From assembly GCA_026770025.1 (NCBI GenBank), contig JAMXDE010000069.1, forward strand, positions 146,161-210,160: 64,000 bases of DNA, written 5' to 3'. Within the stretch, counting starts at the first letter, position 1. Each line of letters begins with the position of its first letter. The notes below the pieces were generated by a model. It did not search any database. It had not been told where the DNA came from and was given only the letters and a program-made list of their open reading frames with translations. The stretch is from Craspedostauros australis (Eukaryota > Bacillariophyta > Bacillariophyceae > Mastogloiales > Achnanthaceae). Shown one piece after another: positions 52,701 to 64,000 of the stretch. Made by a program: the position numbers and the translations under genes.

Positions 52701-53976
52701 TTGGTAGCCTCATCTGCAGGGACATCATCATTGGCAGGAGCCTTAGAAATCCTGGCATCACTGTCTGCAGTGGTGTCAACTGCATCAAGTGTGGGATCTG
52801 GTGGTGGCGCAATGCATGTTGGCAGAGTGATGCCATTGGCACTTGGAACAGTGGTGAAGTGGTGCAGATACATGCGTAACTTGCAGGCCTGGAAGTTGGC
52901 GACCCAATCATCGTTGCCATCATATCCACAAGCATGAAACCATGATCAAAGCTTCCACCTGCCATGGGCATGGACAAGATTGCCACATCAATGCACCAAT
53001 TGGGCATGGAAAGAAGTCATCATCACTGTTGAGCAAATTGTAGAATTCACTGTTGGTGATAGTCTTGAGGTCATCTCACATGAGGGGAACCCACGTCCAA
53101 CTGAGCCACGCAGAGATGAGGGAGGCATCAACAAGAGCATGGCGCTACCATTGTTGAAGCCATGATGGAAGGAAGAAGGAAGCAAGAATGGAGAGCATGG
53201 GCAAAGACGTTGAGGGAAGATACTGTGAATGCGACGGAATGCGATCGTCCCTGAGCACTTGCGAAGAGAGGAAGTAATGAAAGATTCACGTGACACGTGA
53301 AAAAGCCATCACTTGTCACTATTGTGCGAGTGTGGTGTGTTTGAGATGGTACTAATGATGGATTTAGAGTATTTGGAGATGTGATGATCTAGGTCTGTGG
53401 CAGCCGAGGTGCCTCCATCAGCATCTGTCATCATACGGAAGCACGTATGCCAACAGCGAGTTTGCAAAAGTTGAACACAACAAAGCCAACTAAAAAGACA
53501 CAAAATACTAACTTCGACCAATTCGCGCTGTCATTATTTGTATTTTGGCACATTTCTGACAGCTGCATCATCCAACAACATAAGAAAATTAACAATATGA
53601 ACGCTTTCGAACACCTGATGTGACGTCACGACACAGAATTGCGGGAAGACATCCACGAACAGAGGAGAGGGGACGGAACGCATCGATGATAAAAACCTGT
53701 CGGAGTGACACACAGGATGGTATCGCATTCTGCTGTCGTCGGTACCTGGCACCGTCGGAGACCAGAAACGAGCGCGCGAGTTTCGAAGGAAGGAAGATTC
53801 ACTAAAAACAGGCAATTTGGTTACCGCAACCCCCACTTTGGATGACGTCGTTGGTGTCTCAACACATGTCGCAAAAAGATAAGTGGAAATCATTTCGAAC
53901 GGAGGAATAGTTCGGTAGTGGGGGAGTGCTGTTTTTATTGTTGATGCGTTTGTAGTTGATGCGTTTGTTTGTTTTA
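52701..53976. other. Region between copia pieces, no supported gene
   Basis: Short frames on both strands (52600-53320) have weak copia-linker character at most (minus strand DDVPADEATNVG near 52720). Nothing can be assigned with confidence. Confidence 0.35.
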
Positions 53977-53978
53977 TG

Positions 53979-54018
53979 AGCCCCATTCAGTCACAAACCA
54001 ACGAGTCGCGGGGGGAGA
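53979..54018 (+). repeat. Left copy of a 40-bp inverted repeat
   Basis: Contains CCCCATTCAGTCACAAAC and AACGAGTCGCGGGGGGAG. The inverse, with two small indels, is at 62043-62083. Confidence 0.65.
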
Positions 54019-54539
54019 CATTTTTTGGCCCGTTGGTCCGTCCTTCCGAGGCTCCTCGCAGTGCGCCGTGTTGTAGCAATGCTCCGTCGGTCCGACTTTT
54101 GACGAGAACCGTCAATCTTCCGTCAATGCCGGTTCAACAAAAACGGGTTGCGGCAAGACTTCGTGTTGAGGGTCCACCCAACATTTCCACCCAATTTGGG
54201 CCATGTTTTTGTTGTTCTCGTTCGGCACGTCACGGAGTTGTGTTGTGCAAGCAGGCATGCTCGTTTTGCGAAACCATCACCCATCGCCCGCTAGATTTTA
54301 GTACTGGATGTTTTTTTATCACACATCCGAGCCGTCGCTGCCTGAACCTTCGCGATTGCTGGTGGTCGTGTTGACGGACAGACATATATTTTGCGCTTTT
54401 TACTGTTGTCGGTGCGAAAGAGTCGTTTTTGCTTCGGGTGGTTTTTTTCAGTCGGGTGATCATGGTGGCCGACAGAGGAGTATTGCACAACAAAGTCGCC
54501 AACGCAGTAACCAGCCAAACAAAGTGCCGAAGCGCACAC

Positions 54540-55185
54540 TAATTCGATTGTAAGTGGTATAGTTTGCAGTGAAAGCTGGCACGCCCCTTCATCTTGAGGA
54601 TGACTCCCGTCGAACAGAGCAGTGACGAAAGTGGCGAGTGCTGGTCTTGCCAGTTCTTTTGTGAGCATATCTGCAAAGTTTTTGTGCTGGCGGAACGTAT
54701 ACCGGCACTTACATACCAGCTCACACAGATTCGCGGACTTTGCAAAATGATATCGCTGCATGCTTCTTTTGTAGCAGGTTCTCTGTGATCATCATGTTCG
54801 AGATCGCAGCATTGTTGTCACATGATGTGATTACTGGCAACTTGACTTGCACCTCAGCAATTGGAGTGCACATTGTAGCACAATGATCTCTTCTGCCACA
54901 GATCCCATGACATTGAATTCGGCACCGTATGTGAAGTTGCGGCTGATGATTGCCTCTTGCTTGAGAAGTATACTGGTGTTCTTCCAAGGCATAGAATGAT
55001 GCCAGCATTGGATCTTCATGTGACTCAATCATGTGCATGATCGCATTGACGAATGCATACATTGGCAGTTGTAGGTAGATCAGCTTTGGCGATCTGTTGT
55101 TGATTTCCCTCTGATGCTTCCAGTATTCCTCCTTCATCTGCGAGGCATTTCTGGATTGGATGGTGTTTAGCATTGAAGTTGTCAA
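54540..55185 (-). pseudogene. Copia RNase H remnant
   Basis: Two overlapping minus frames show VKLPVITSCDNNAAISNMM, HAAISFCKVRESV and, after a shift, YTFRQHKNFADMLTKELARP, which is the C-terminal end of copia RNase H (the TKxL tail). The shift near 54740 and the missing RT show it is dead. Confidence 0.7.
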
Positions 55186-55190
55186 ATATC

Positions 55191-55940
55191 ATTGGCGAGA
55201 GTCAATCTGTGTTGCAATGTGGATTTGTGCTCCAGATATCCCCATACTTTGATGGCTCTCTCAGGTGTCCTTTGCGAGATGATGCAGTGAAACGTGAAAG
55301 TGGAAGAAGTTGCAAATGCAAAATCAAAACGTCCAAGTTGAACAACTCAGTTCATCATCCCAATGAGCTGCTGGAACTAGTGTTGTTAGTCAGGTGTTAG
55401 TAATTTGGAGTCATCCGTTTCCAGATGATTCTTGTTCTGCATGGGACCAATGTGGTTGTGTATTGATCTCTGTTGTTGTTCAAACTTGTCCAATGCATTT
55501 GCATAGTATTTGCTGCAGGCAGTCTTGCAGCAGATACTGTGATAACGCCTGATCCACAGCCACCGTTGGACCTCAGAAGCCAATCGGCCACATGAATGAT
55601 GTCATTCTGCTTCCGCTGATGCTGCACGAGAGTGTCAGCATGCACCCTGCGGCATTGGCTGCAGTGGGTCGCCATCAGTGTGTCCACATGGCATGTCATG
55701 ATGCTCAAAATATCAAGCCATCCCAACAATACGGCGTTTGACATCGACATGTTGTCATCTGGCAACAATCCACATGCTGACATCACCTGGAACAGCATGA
55801 ACGACCAAGAGCAGCTACATGTCTTCGACATGCCCCTGCACATCGTGATCGTCGCATTCCGTAGTGGCGATCCAGACTGCGGCATTCATATCTCATGGAT
55901 ACCAGCGAACATGAGGTGTGGACCCTGGGCAGATGTGGCA
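55191..55940. other. Region before LTR copy D, no supported gene
   Basis: Open frames exist on both strands (55397-55935) but without recognisable motifs. It may be further decayed transposon sequence. Confidence 0.3.
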
Positions 55941-56764
55941 TATTGGCAAGTTCCGCTCACGGATACTCTTGCGACTGTTGACGGTGGTGGTGTGGGTTGT
56001 TACTATTTCGTTTGCTATTTCATTGCGTTGTTCCGGTGCCTCTCGGAGTCTCCCAATACTCTGGTGTCTCTCAACTATCGTCCGACTATGAGTTGCATGT
56101 GAGATGCTCTCTTGCTATTTCTTGTATTCTCTCGCTCTTTCTCTCTCTCTCCTCTCTCTCTCTCGTGTGTTGGTACTGCACGATAATCAGTGGTTAGATA
56201 CATACTCTGTATTTGATACATACTGCCATCATTTTCATCCTCTACTGGTGCACTACTCTGTGAGTATTCGCCAAGTCTCAATCTGAACTCCTCCTTGCAT
56301 ATCCACAATCTTGATGTCACTTGGTCATGAATCTTTGCCATTCTTGATCTGATGTGGAGACAGATGTTGATGTGGGTGACATGATGACATCCTGTTGATG
56401 CCAGCTGTTGTCTTCCATGATCCTTCAGATTCCATATTCCATCGATGATGCAGTGGTATGGCGAGGATATCATCATTTGAGGTTTAGTTATGAAATACAT
56501 CGATCCTTGCTCGATGTCATGCATTTCCGGTTAGTTGATGGACAGACTGGCATCCTGATGCTCTCAGAAATGATTGTTCACAAAATGTCTTCCGAAATTC
56601 TGATTTTTTGTGTGTGCCGATTTTGTGATGTGATTTCGATCAACCACAGATCATTCACAGATCAATCACAGATCACTCACGACACAAAATGTTTGCGCCG
56701 CTTTGGCGTAGATCATACAAGAACAATGGGTGAGCAATGCACATACACATATGTACATTCAACA
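55941..56764 (+). repeat. Copia LTR copy D
   Basis: Begins TATTGGCAAGTTCCGCTC and ends ATGTACATTCAACA. It shares with copy C the long 3' part (GAGACAG..GTGGGTGACATGATGACATCCTG region, quoted only in part) and the GCACATACACATATG end. About 824 bp, complete in length. Confidence 0.7.
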
Positions 56765-57235
56765 GGCAAGGCAGCAATCACAGGGCACACATTCACGGCT
56801 ACTCTGGCTGCTACGGATTTCTTGGCTGTTCTTTGCTGTCACAACCATGGAGAACAAGACCATCTACAGCGCTGACGTTTACAATGCATTTGCTGAGGCT
56901 TCTTGTGGTGCACAGAAGTACTACATGCATGTTGACAGCCCCTTTGCTGACTGGTGGCAGTCGTAGGGACGCGCACCCATTCCGTGTGGCTGCATGACTC
57001 TCATCAACAAGAATCTTCAGGGTCAATTCCTGAGCACTATGGCAGTGGGCGGTACACATTGATGCACAGCTGCTCGCATAAAAAAAAATGGGTTTCAGTG
57101 CCCCATCAATGCATCTCTATGCCTATACGCGCGCTTCAAAGAACAGGCGACATGCTCTTTCTATGTCAGGTTGATGACTTTGCCATTGGCATGCGATGCG
57201 ATGTAGCGGCTTGCTCGCAGATTCTGCGATGAGCT
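56765..57235 (+). pseudogene. Copia reverse transcriptase remnant
   Basis: Plus-strand fragments show IYSADVYNAFAEASCGAQ, YYMHVDSPFADWW and, in another frame, HQCISMPIRALQRTGD and LCQVDDFAIG (the YVDD position). The order and strand fit an element whose 5' LTR is copy D. Most of gag and integrase are missing. Confidence 0.7.
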
Positions 57236-57850
57236 TGGATTTCGTTCCTGTTATTCCCATGAAATAATTCAGCGTTCTCCAACTTCTTGGTGCGGATCTG
57301 ATCCAAACTTCCACACATGTCGCATCCACAATATACAGCGGTCTCATAATGTTTTTTCAAATGGCCATGGCAGAATAAGATGAATGGTGCGCTCAACTCC
57401 AATTTGGGATGATTGGCAATGCGCAACATATGCATAGCTGATTATTCGGAAGCCTTGGATGCATGCGGCTCAAGCAGGCACAGTGCATAATTGAATGCTA
57501 TTGTGAGGGCTATGGGCAACCTCATCTTCCATGATCACCTGTAGGCCAGCCATCGCTTTCCCATCGTGAAACTCTTGCAATTCTTGGCGAGGGCCTGCAT
57601 AGATCATTTCGCTGTCGCCAATCAGGTTTTCTCGATATCTCCTTCCAAACACTCCTCTCAAGCATCGCGCTGCATTGCACCGACGCTGTCCCTGCACTAC
57701 CGCCACATGTCCCCATGTCCAGTCTACCGCAAAAAAGCAGATGCCACGCACGATGTATGTATTATGCCATCCACAGAACACCCCAATGTCCTCTAAAGGA
57801 TGGCTGACAGTGATTGTGCCATGGCCACTCATTCACACAGTCAGTGTTGT
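57236..57850. other. Decayed interior of a copia element, no clear domain
   Basis: Lies between the RT and RNase H remnants of one plus-strand element. Frames are short and shifted. Confidence 0.35.
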
Positions 57851-58052
57851 CCATCGGTTTTTCATCTCGCTGCTGCTGCCCGTCGCATGGAACCGAGAGT
57901 TGCAGATCACGGTCGCCATGTTCAGCACAGAGGCTGAACTTCTCTGTGCTTTCCGATGCCTGGTCGCATGGCATGAATGCATTTCGTTTGGCATCCTTGG
58001 CAAGCTTGGTGTACTTCCGCGGTGTGGTACGGTGCTGTATGAGAACAACTGA
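57851..58052 (+). pseudogene. Copia RNase H remnant
   Basis: The frame reads SLLLPVAWNRELQITVAMFS, TEAELLCAFRC and a YENN end, the conserved TEAE-containing core of copia RNase H. It sits 40 bp before LTR copy E, which would be its 3' LTR. Confidence 0.65.
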
Positions 58053-58093
58053 ATTGCGCTCATGATGGGCCAACAGCACGCAGCCCTCGCGTC

Positions 58094-58880
58094 TGTTGGC
58101 AAGTTCCGCTCAGGTAACCTACGAACGTGAAGATGGATATTGGTTGATAGTCGTCTGTTTGCTATTTCATTATCGTTGGCACTCCGATACTCTTGTGTCA
58201 CGTTTCGTTCTCTGCCCGATGCTCTCGGCGCTTCATCTGTTTCGTAGATTCAGTCCTCCGACTATGAGTCGGTCCGGGCGAGATATCCTTCTCGTCGCTC
58301 CTCTCTGTATTCTCGTCTCTCTCTCCTCTCAGCATCGTGTGCTCGTGCTACAACGATACTCCGTGTTCGCTGCTACTCCGCATTTGACACTCCGTTCATT
58401 CAGTACTGGCTTCTACTCATGAGTACTTTACCATTTGAAGTTCACCTGCAGTATCCATGGATCTTCATGGGTCAATCGTATCTTCGCCTCCTGTGCTGAC
58501 TTGGAGACAGCTGTCGACGTGGTGACATGTTGACATCCTTCGACGTCTGTAGGCGTCTTCTGCTCTCCAGATGTCATGTTCCATTGGTGTATTCAGTAGT
58601 TCTGTCAGATGATATTGTCATCTGGGTTTAGTTGGGAAGTCCTCGAAGATTCTCGTTGGGTACATTGATGCATGGACGACGGAGCTTCTGATTCTCTCAG
58701 AAATCGTTATTGTGCAAATTTCCTCCAGAAATCTTGCCCCTTTTCGTGTGTTCCATTTCCACTGTAATTCTGACGAATCACAGTATACTAATCGACACGA
58801 GTATAGTTATACCGTCCAGTGCGTATTGAGAGGAATAGCGGTGACCGATGGCACATATATACGTACATCTGACCTATACC
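58094..58880 (+). repeat. Copia LTR copy E
   Basis: Starts TGTTGGCAAGTTCCGCTC. It ends near CACATATATACGTACATC; the exact end is uncertain. It is the closest relative of the inverted copy F. Confidence 0.65.
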
Positions 58881-60030
58881 ACATGTACATCTCGACACGC
58901 GTCGCACACACCATGGCGCCTTCGACATTTTTGCTGTTCAACAGTGGGTGGAAAACAACCCATTGCCTTCGCAAACTTGTCTGCTTTGATCGCTGCCGAC
59001 ATGTCTACAAGCAGACCTCTCCGCCCCTCTTCACGAGGAACTGGGACCACCGTCTCCGGAGTGATGTCCTGTGTGGGCCATCAACATTAAGCGAGCGGCG
59101 GCTGCAACTGATAGAGTAGTTCATACTTCGATCGTGTGGGTCGTCCCAGTCCATCATTGTAAGCGGGTGTCACAGTCTGGAAATTTTCCATCTGTGTGGA
59201 CAGAGCTTCACGCTTTTACTCCACCTCACAAATCCGAATCATAATTCTTGTTTCTCTGCGTTGTACAGGTCTCTCACACATGTCACTCATCACAATTGAT
59301 GCAGATAGCTATTGTACCAACATGAGCTTGCTTGGGTTGGAGGAGTCACCCATGCAATTTTAATATGTTTTTGTATTGCGGTGATGCTTTGTTTGTGTAC
59401 TTCATTGGCACTCCATCGGCAGCAGTTACATCCAGCTTTCCACTGTCGCGAAGATCGGAGATTATGGGGTCCATCCAGTTCTGAGGTTTGACCTCTGTAA
59501 AGTAACTGTGTATGGACATACATGACAGGCCTTCCAGTTCAATGCATCCTCAAGATGAATGATGATGGAGAGGAGCTTGATCAACAAAGGTTGATGTTGT
59601 GTTGGACATTTGTGGTAGCCTGTCCACACTGTTCGACAAAGTGTGTTGAATTCCAACCCATGCTGACACCATCGTCTCTCCGCCGTCCGTGCGACTCCCC
59701 AATAAAACAATACAGCTGCGCAAAGCAAAGTAGGCTGGATGCATGATTTAGGGCAGATGGCGATGCAGTGGAGCGGATGCCAAGCAATCCATGGGACCAC
59801 AATCCAGGCGCGCCCTCGAACTACTCACAATTGCAGGACAATGTCCCAACCTCATGTGCACACGACACTGATGCAATGGCAGGATCAGACCAAGGTCAAG
59901 CGTCCCAGACTTCCGATGACACGATGCCTGTGCTTCTCCAATATTTTCAGATGCTGTGAACATGCCTGCCAACCACCATCCCTGCAGTCTCACCCACTTT
60001 GGGACATGATCCCCAACCTGACAGACCCCA
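58881..60030. other. Spacer between two facing LTR copies, with a copia RT scrap
   Basis: On the minus strand at about 59478-59345 a frame reads WMDPIISDLRDSGKLDV and PMKYTNKASPQYKN, like the start of copia RT. The rest shows no domain. Confidence 0.4.
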
Positions 60031-60814
60031 TGCCGAGATGTACATGTGAGTATATGTCGAAATGTACGAGTATATGTCATCGCTCCACCCATTATTCTCT
60101 CTACACACTTGGACGGTATAAATACATCGGTCATAGTATGCTGTGATTCGTCAGATTACAGGGGAAATGAACACACGAAAAGGAGCAAGATCTGAGGAAA
60201 TTTGCAAATGACGATTTCTGAGAGAATTGAAGATCGTCCGTCCATCCATCAAGGGTACCAAGAGAATCTCGAGGTATTACCCACTAAACCTCAGATGACG
60301 TATCATCTGAAGGCGCTGCTCACCATGGAACATACATCTGGAGAGCAGAAGGACGCCTACTGACGTCGACAGGATTCATCGGTGTCACCACGTCGACATC
60401 TGCCCAAGTCAGAGCAGGAGGCAAAGATCTTATGACCGAAGGGCATCAAGATCATGGGGGGGGGGGGGTCGATCAGAAGGTGAACTTCAAAATGGTGATT
60501 ACTCTGAAGTAGGAGCCATACTGAATGAACAGAGTGTTGAATGTGGGAGTACGCATCGAGCACAGGAGTATCGTGTAGCCGAGAACCGATGTGAAGAGAG
60601 AAGAGAGTACAGAGAGGAACAGAGAGCATCGCGCGTACCGACGTCATAGTCCGAGACTGAATCTACAAAACGATTGAGCACCGAGAGCATAGGGCAAGAC
60701 AGAAACGGATGTACACCGAGAGGGTCGGAGTAGCAACGTATGAAATAGCAAACAGACGACTATCAACCAACACCATCTCCACGATCGTAGGTTACGTGAG
60801 CGGAACTGCCAACA
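60031..60814 (-). repeat. Copia LTR copy F, inverted relative to copy E
   Basis: Its right end GCCAACA is the inverse of TGTTGGC, and GTTACGTGAGCGGAACTGCC mirrors the start of copy E. The left end (around 60031) mirrors the ACATGTACATCTCG boundary seen after copy E. A 13-base G tract interrupts it. Confidence 0.65.
60456..60468. repeat. 13-base G tract inside LTR copy F
   Basis: Homopolymer run; its length should be treated as uncertain in any assembly. Confidence 0.9.
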
Positions 60815-62389
60815 CGCCCAGCTCATTCCGTGGGTCCAGCCTGCACCAAGCCTGAGGCAATGTGTCACAGCCACAGCAGTGCTTGTGAACTGGAGATGGA
60901 AACTATAGGCGGAAGCACCCTGAGACAATTCCCCTGCACCACAACATCGCCAGCAAAAGACTGCCCAATGGACACAGCCTCTCTCCCACATGATCATAAT
61001 ACGGACACATCCGTTCCCACTAATGCAGACATTGAGAATAACAAGCAGATCAAGCGCCCCCCCCCCCCCCCCTCCCCGCGCATAACTTAATAGTTATAAT
61101 CAGTGAGGTATATATATGACACCATCATTTTGAACCTCAGGAGTAGAGCATTGATGAAGCATTGAAGGACTGTATCTTCTGGGTGGTATGAGGAACTGGG
61201 GAGGGAAAGGTGGACCCTACCGCTCTCATCACTTTGAGCAAGGGATTCAGTTTACATATGGGCTTGGTCACGTCCTACGTAGAGTTCGTTCTCAAAAGAA
61301 TTTGTCTACATGATGTCTACAGCGTGATATGTGTATGATGCAGGTTCACATTCAAATGAGATGTTGTTCGCTTATTTCGTCGTTGACACTATCAAACGTT
61401 CATTTGATTATCAGTCAATCATTTGGCTCGCTCTCCTAATGTTCGGGCGACGGTTCAAGCCGCCTGCCAGATGCAACCAATCGGCGCGTCTTTGGTGAGA
61501 AAGGAACGGAACAGAAACGAAACAACACGATCGTCATTCGTCTGGTGTATGTACATGGCAGAACATCCGTCTGGACGCATGACCTCCAAAATGTCAATCA
61601 GTAGGAAACACACGATTGGATCAAATAATTCGAATATTTTCACAAGAGTCAACAGAGAACGCACGAAAGAGCAACATGCAAAGGATGATTCATGTTAAAC
61701 GTGATATTATCTCGTTGTCCCAAAAAGACAATCTTGTCTTGTTGACAACTTCGAAGATCAACAAAAAGTTTCAGCTTCTCGATACTTGCGCTAGCGTCCT
61801 CTTTGGAATCCACAAGAAACCACAGCTGGCAACTGTGATGCTGCATTTCTCGTCGATCCGAAGCCCATCAACGAAATCGTGTTCTGACACCATCAGTCGT
61901 TCACTTCGTGCGTGCATACAAGAGTTACTGAAACCCACAGCAGCATAACTTTATTAATATAAAGATGATCCACCTCGGACATTTTTTATATATATCACAA
62001 TACGCTGCATAATATTCTGCAATAACTGAAAACGCATGTAGACGCTCCCCCCGCGACTCGTTGTTTGTGATGAATGGGCTCTTATGAGATGAAATTGGGC
62101 TTCACAGATGTGATTTTGGTGTCACAGGTATGAACGGAAGAATGCGATTGCGATTTCGCCGTGAATGACCAGGCAACATCGTGGAGAAACAAGACGCGAC
62201 AGGCCAAGGCCGTTCCGCGTTTGGAAACAGGTTGCCATGTAGGAATCTGGAAGGTTTCCGTTGCGCCGATACACACTCGTCTCTCTCTCTTGCTCTTGCT
62301 AGTGACAGGTGAAAACAGTGGCGACGGTTGTGTTTAGATTTTGTGAGCGATTCATTACAATTACGATACTTACGACATTGTGTGACATC
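60815..62389. other. Region without a supported gene
   Basis: Holds a 16-base C tract (61057-61072), A+T-rich sequence around 61940-62030, and small frames at 61423-61950 on both strands with no recognisable domain. Confidence 0.35.
62043..62083 (-). repeat. Right copy of a 40-bp inverted repeat
   Basis: Inverse of 53979-54018 (CTCCCCCCGCGACTCGTT core). The pair is about 8.1 kb apart and encloses copia debris. Confidence 0.65.
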
Positions 62390-63950
62390 ATCCTTGAGGA
62401 TCTCTTCAACACACTGCACGTCTGCTTGCCCCACGCACGGCTCCCTCGCGTCGGATGCAGTTCATCTGGCAGATGCTGCAACTCCTCCTTTGCGTCATCG
62501 AGAGATCTGGTCGCAGCGAGTAAGACCACATTTTCCGCGTGGGCGTAGCAATTCAAGCGCTTGTTCGTTTGACGAATGGGTCCATGTAGGCGGAATCGCG
62601 TGGAAGATGGAGTTATGACGACACGCGCTTGGTCGCAGCTTTTGCAGTTGTTGCAGATGGCGATGTGCGCCGTGACGGCATCCGACGAGCATTGGAGAGG
62701 GCTGAAGTCGTTGGTGCAGTAGGAGCCAGAATACTGTCGTTTTGACTTTTGCAATTGGTGGTGCGTCAATCTGTACATAACGTGGGCGCACTGTGCGGAG
62801 GTCGGTGTGCGCGTGTAGTATGCGTGTGTAGCAGATATATTGTGTTTGTCGTCGCGACGAGTAGCAGTCAGCAATCAGGAGTGAACGATGATGCGATGGG
62901 TGCATAACGCCATGACGGAAGGTATCAAAGTGTTCATACCGAACAACACACGGAACGCTGCGTCGTAAACCAACAGAAATAGGTAAAACAATACCACTCA
63001 CCGTATGCCGGAAATACCCACCGGCAAGCATTGATATCGCTGCGCACGACGTCCGTGAACAATTCGAAACTCTCGGCATGTTCGGCATACTTCGTTTTCG
63101 GGTGTTCATGCCGTCCCAGCCAAGCTTCCGTGATGGAATCCCACGAGAACACATCGACCGTCGAATCGCCTTGGCCTCCTCGAACTTCTTAATGGACTTG
63201 ATGCGTCCTTCAACTCCTTTGTCGGGGGGATATTGTCTGTGTTGGAAAGCCTGCAACCCGACGGTTGGATGACGCATTTGCAAAGCTCGTCTTCCACGAC
63301 GCAGGAATTGATGTCGGGTGTGGATTGAAGGCTGTAGAACGCGTCGATGTCATGTTGAATGGCTTCTTTTCGCATGCGGACAGGTCTCGTCGCGCTGTAC
63401 TGCTGATGCAGAATGGCGGTCGGCGAGGATGGCGTTGGCGTCGATGCGCGTGGGTGTGGAGGACCGTGGCGGCAATTCGTGGGTGTGAGGACCCCGCCGG
63501 ATCCTCACGGACGCGGCGTGGGACCACGCGTCGGAGTCAACGTGGGGACCACGCGTCGAATCAAGTGGACACGAGTCGGACTAAGCGTGGGCCACGCGTC
63601 GGACTCAACGTGGGGAAGTTCGTGTTTCGGCTTGGGTACATTCGACTGACACCGCTGCATCTGCCGCCGCACATGCTATTCCTACCGCCACCACCACCGC
63701 CAGAAACCGAACTGACCAATCAAGAACGGAATGAGAACGATGGCGACGACGAGAAGCACGGGCGACCACTTGGCGTTGCTGCACGATGATGATCATCCGC
63801 CGCCGTCGTCGCGACAAGCGACCAATCGTGCGCGCAAATCATCGTGTTGGCGTCGTTCTTGCGGCCGCGCAGAGCGGGTCAATCTCCAGATTGCTGCGCC
63901 GCGTTGGGAGGCGACGAGCGGCGCCATGTCATTGTCGTTATAGGGAAGCC
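62390..63950 (-). pseudogene. Broken fourth copy of the SGNH/GDSL hydrolase family
   Basis: From the right, minus-strand pieces match the intact copies. An acidic start with NDNDMAPLVA (about 63940) comes first, then in another frame NLEIDP, and a membrane span VLLVVAIVLIPFLIGQF (about 63735). A Cys-linker follows (PDINSCVVEDELCKCVIQPS, about 63300), then WDSITEAWLG in place of GDSITEHWLG (about 63145). A degraded second block precedes a still recognisable GTGAGT donor (about 63003). Exon 2 starts after CACAG (about 62795) with CAHVMYRLTHHQLQ, CTNDF for GTNDL and HLPDELHP (about 62465). At least three frameshifts and loss of the catalytic Ser context make it non-functional. The family intron is still visible. 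Confidence 0.8.
63517..63615. repeat. Tandem repeat of about 24 bp, four copies
   Basis: Units of 24, 24, 21 and 23 bp with the core CGTGGG(G)ACCACGCGTCG followed by (G/A)A(G/A)TCAA. It lies inside the SGNH pseudogene, between its membrane span and its catalytic part, and is absent from the intact copies. Confidence 0.75.
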
Positions 63951-64000
63951 GGCCTCTTGCCGTCGCTGACGTCCTCGAAGGGTTGGCACCAGGTCTTGGT

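Noticed and set aside
61057-61072. 16-base C tract as a functional element
   Set aside because: Homopolymer runs of this length are common slippage or assembly features; nothing around it suggests a role.

Overview
This looks like nuclear DNA of a photosynthetic stramenopile, most likely a diatom. Three proteins begin with a signal peptide that ends in an ASAF-type plastid-import motif (CTSA/FQAP, SGKA/FHLP, RVSA/FMVH). Coding runs are interrupted by short GT-AG introns of about 110-300 bp, and the transposons are Ty1/copia elements of the kind common in diatoms. No bacterial operons, CRISPR arrays or rRNA genes are seen.

From 1 to about 35 kb the window is gene-rich, with genes on both strands. 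Three paralogous membrane-anchored SGNH (GDSL) hydrolases (2.5-4.1, 4.4-5.7 and 33.0-34.5 kb) share one intron at the same codon; a broken fourth copy lies at 62.4-63.95 kb. Other genes are a small plastid membrane protein (6.3 kb), a short-chain dehydrogenase without the usual Tyr (10.2 kb), an adenylation-carrier-propeller enzyme of the AASDH type (11.1-14.3 kb), a wax-synthase-like acyltransferase (16.1 kb), a GT7-GT61 double glycosyltransferase (17.5-19.9 kb), an ArfGAP with a very long Ser/Arg-rich tail (22.0-25.0 kb), a plastid membrane protein (25.6 kb), a SufE-MnmA fusion for plastid tRNA thiolation (27.3-29.2 kb) and a cytochrome P450 (29.7-31.1 kb).

At 35.1-41.3 kb an alpha/beta-hydrolase gene is split by a 5.26-kb DNA transposon. 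Removing the element and one GATATC target copy joins the gene exactly in frame. The element appears intact: it has inverted termini and one three-exon gene for a roughly 1,390-residue transposase. Its first two catalytic Asp (VTLDDDK, LMTDRGY) and its third (FKGGSD) are separated by about 680 residues that contain a PD-(D/E)XK nuclease motif (SVDFLAI...VEIK). The C-terminus is Cys-rich, as in piggyBac transposases. This nuclease-in-transposase arrangement is the most exciting item in the window.

From 42 to 62 kb the sequence is a graveyard of copia retrotransposons: one nearly complete element on the minus strand (45.5-52.7 kb; gag and RT-RNase H open, protease-integrase broken), at least three decayed bodies, and six LTR copies, two of them facing each other. 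The last 1.6 kb holds the SGNH pseudogene. Intron positions, motifs and frames were read by eye; no database search was possible.
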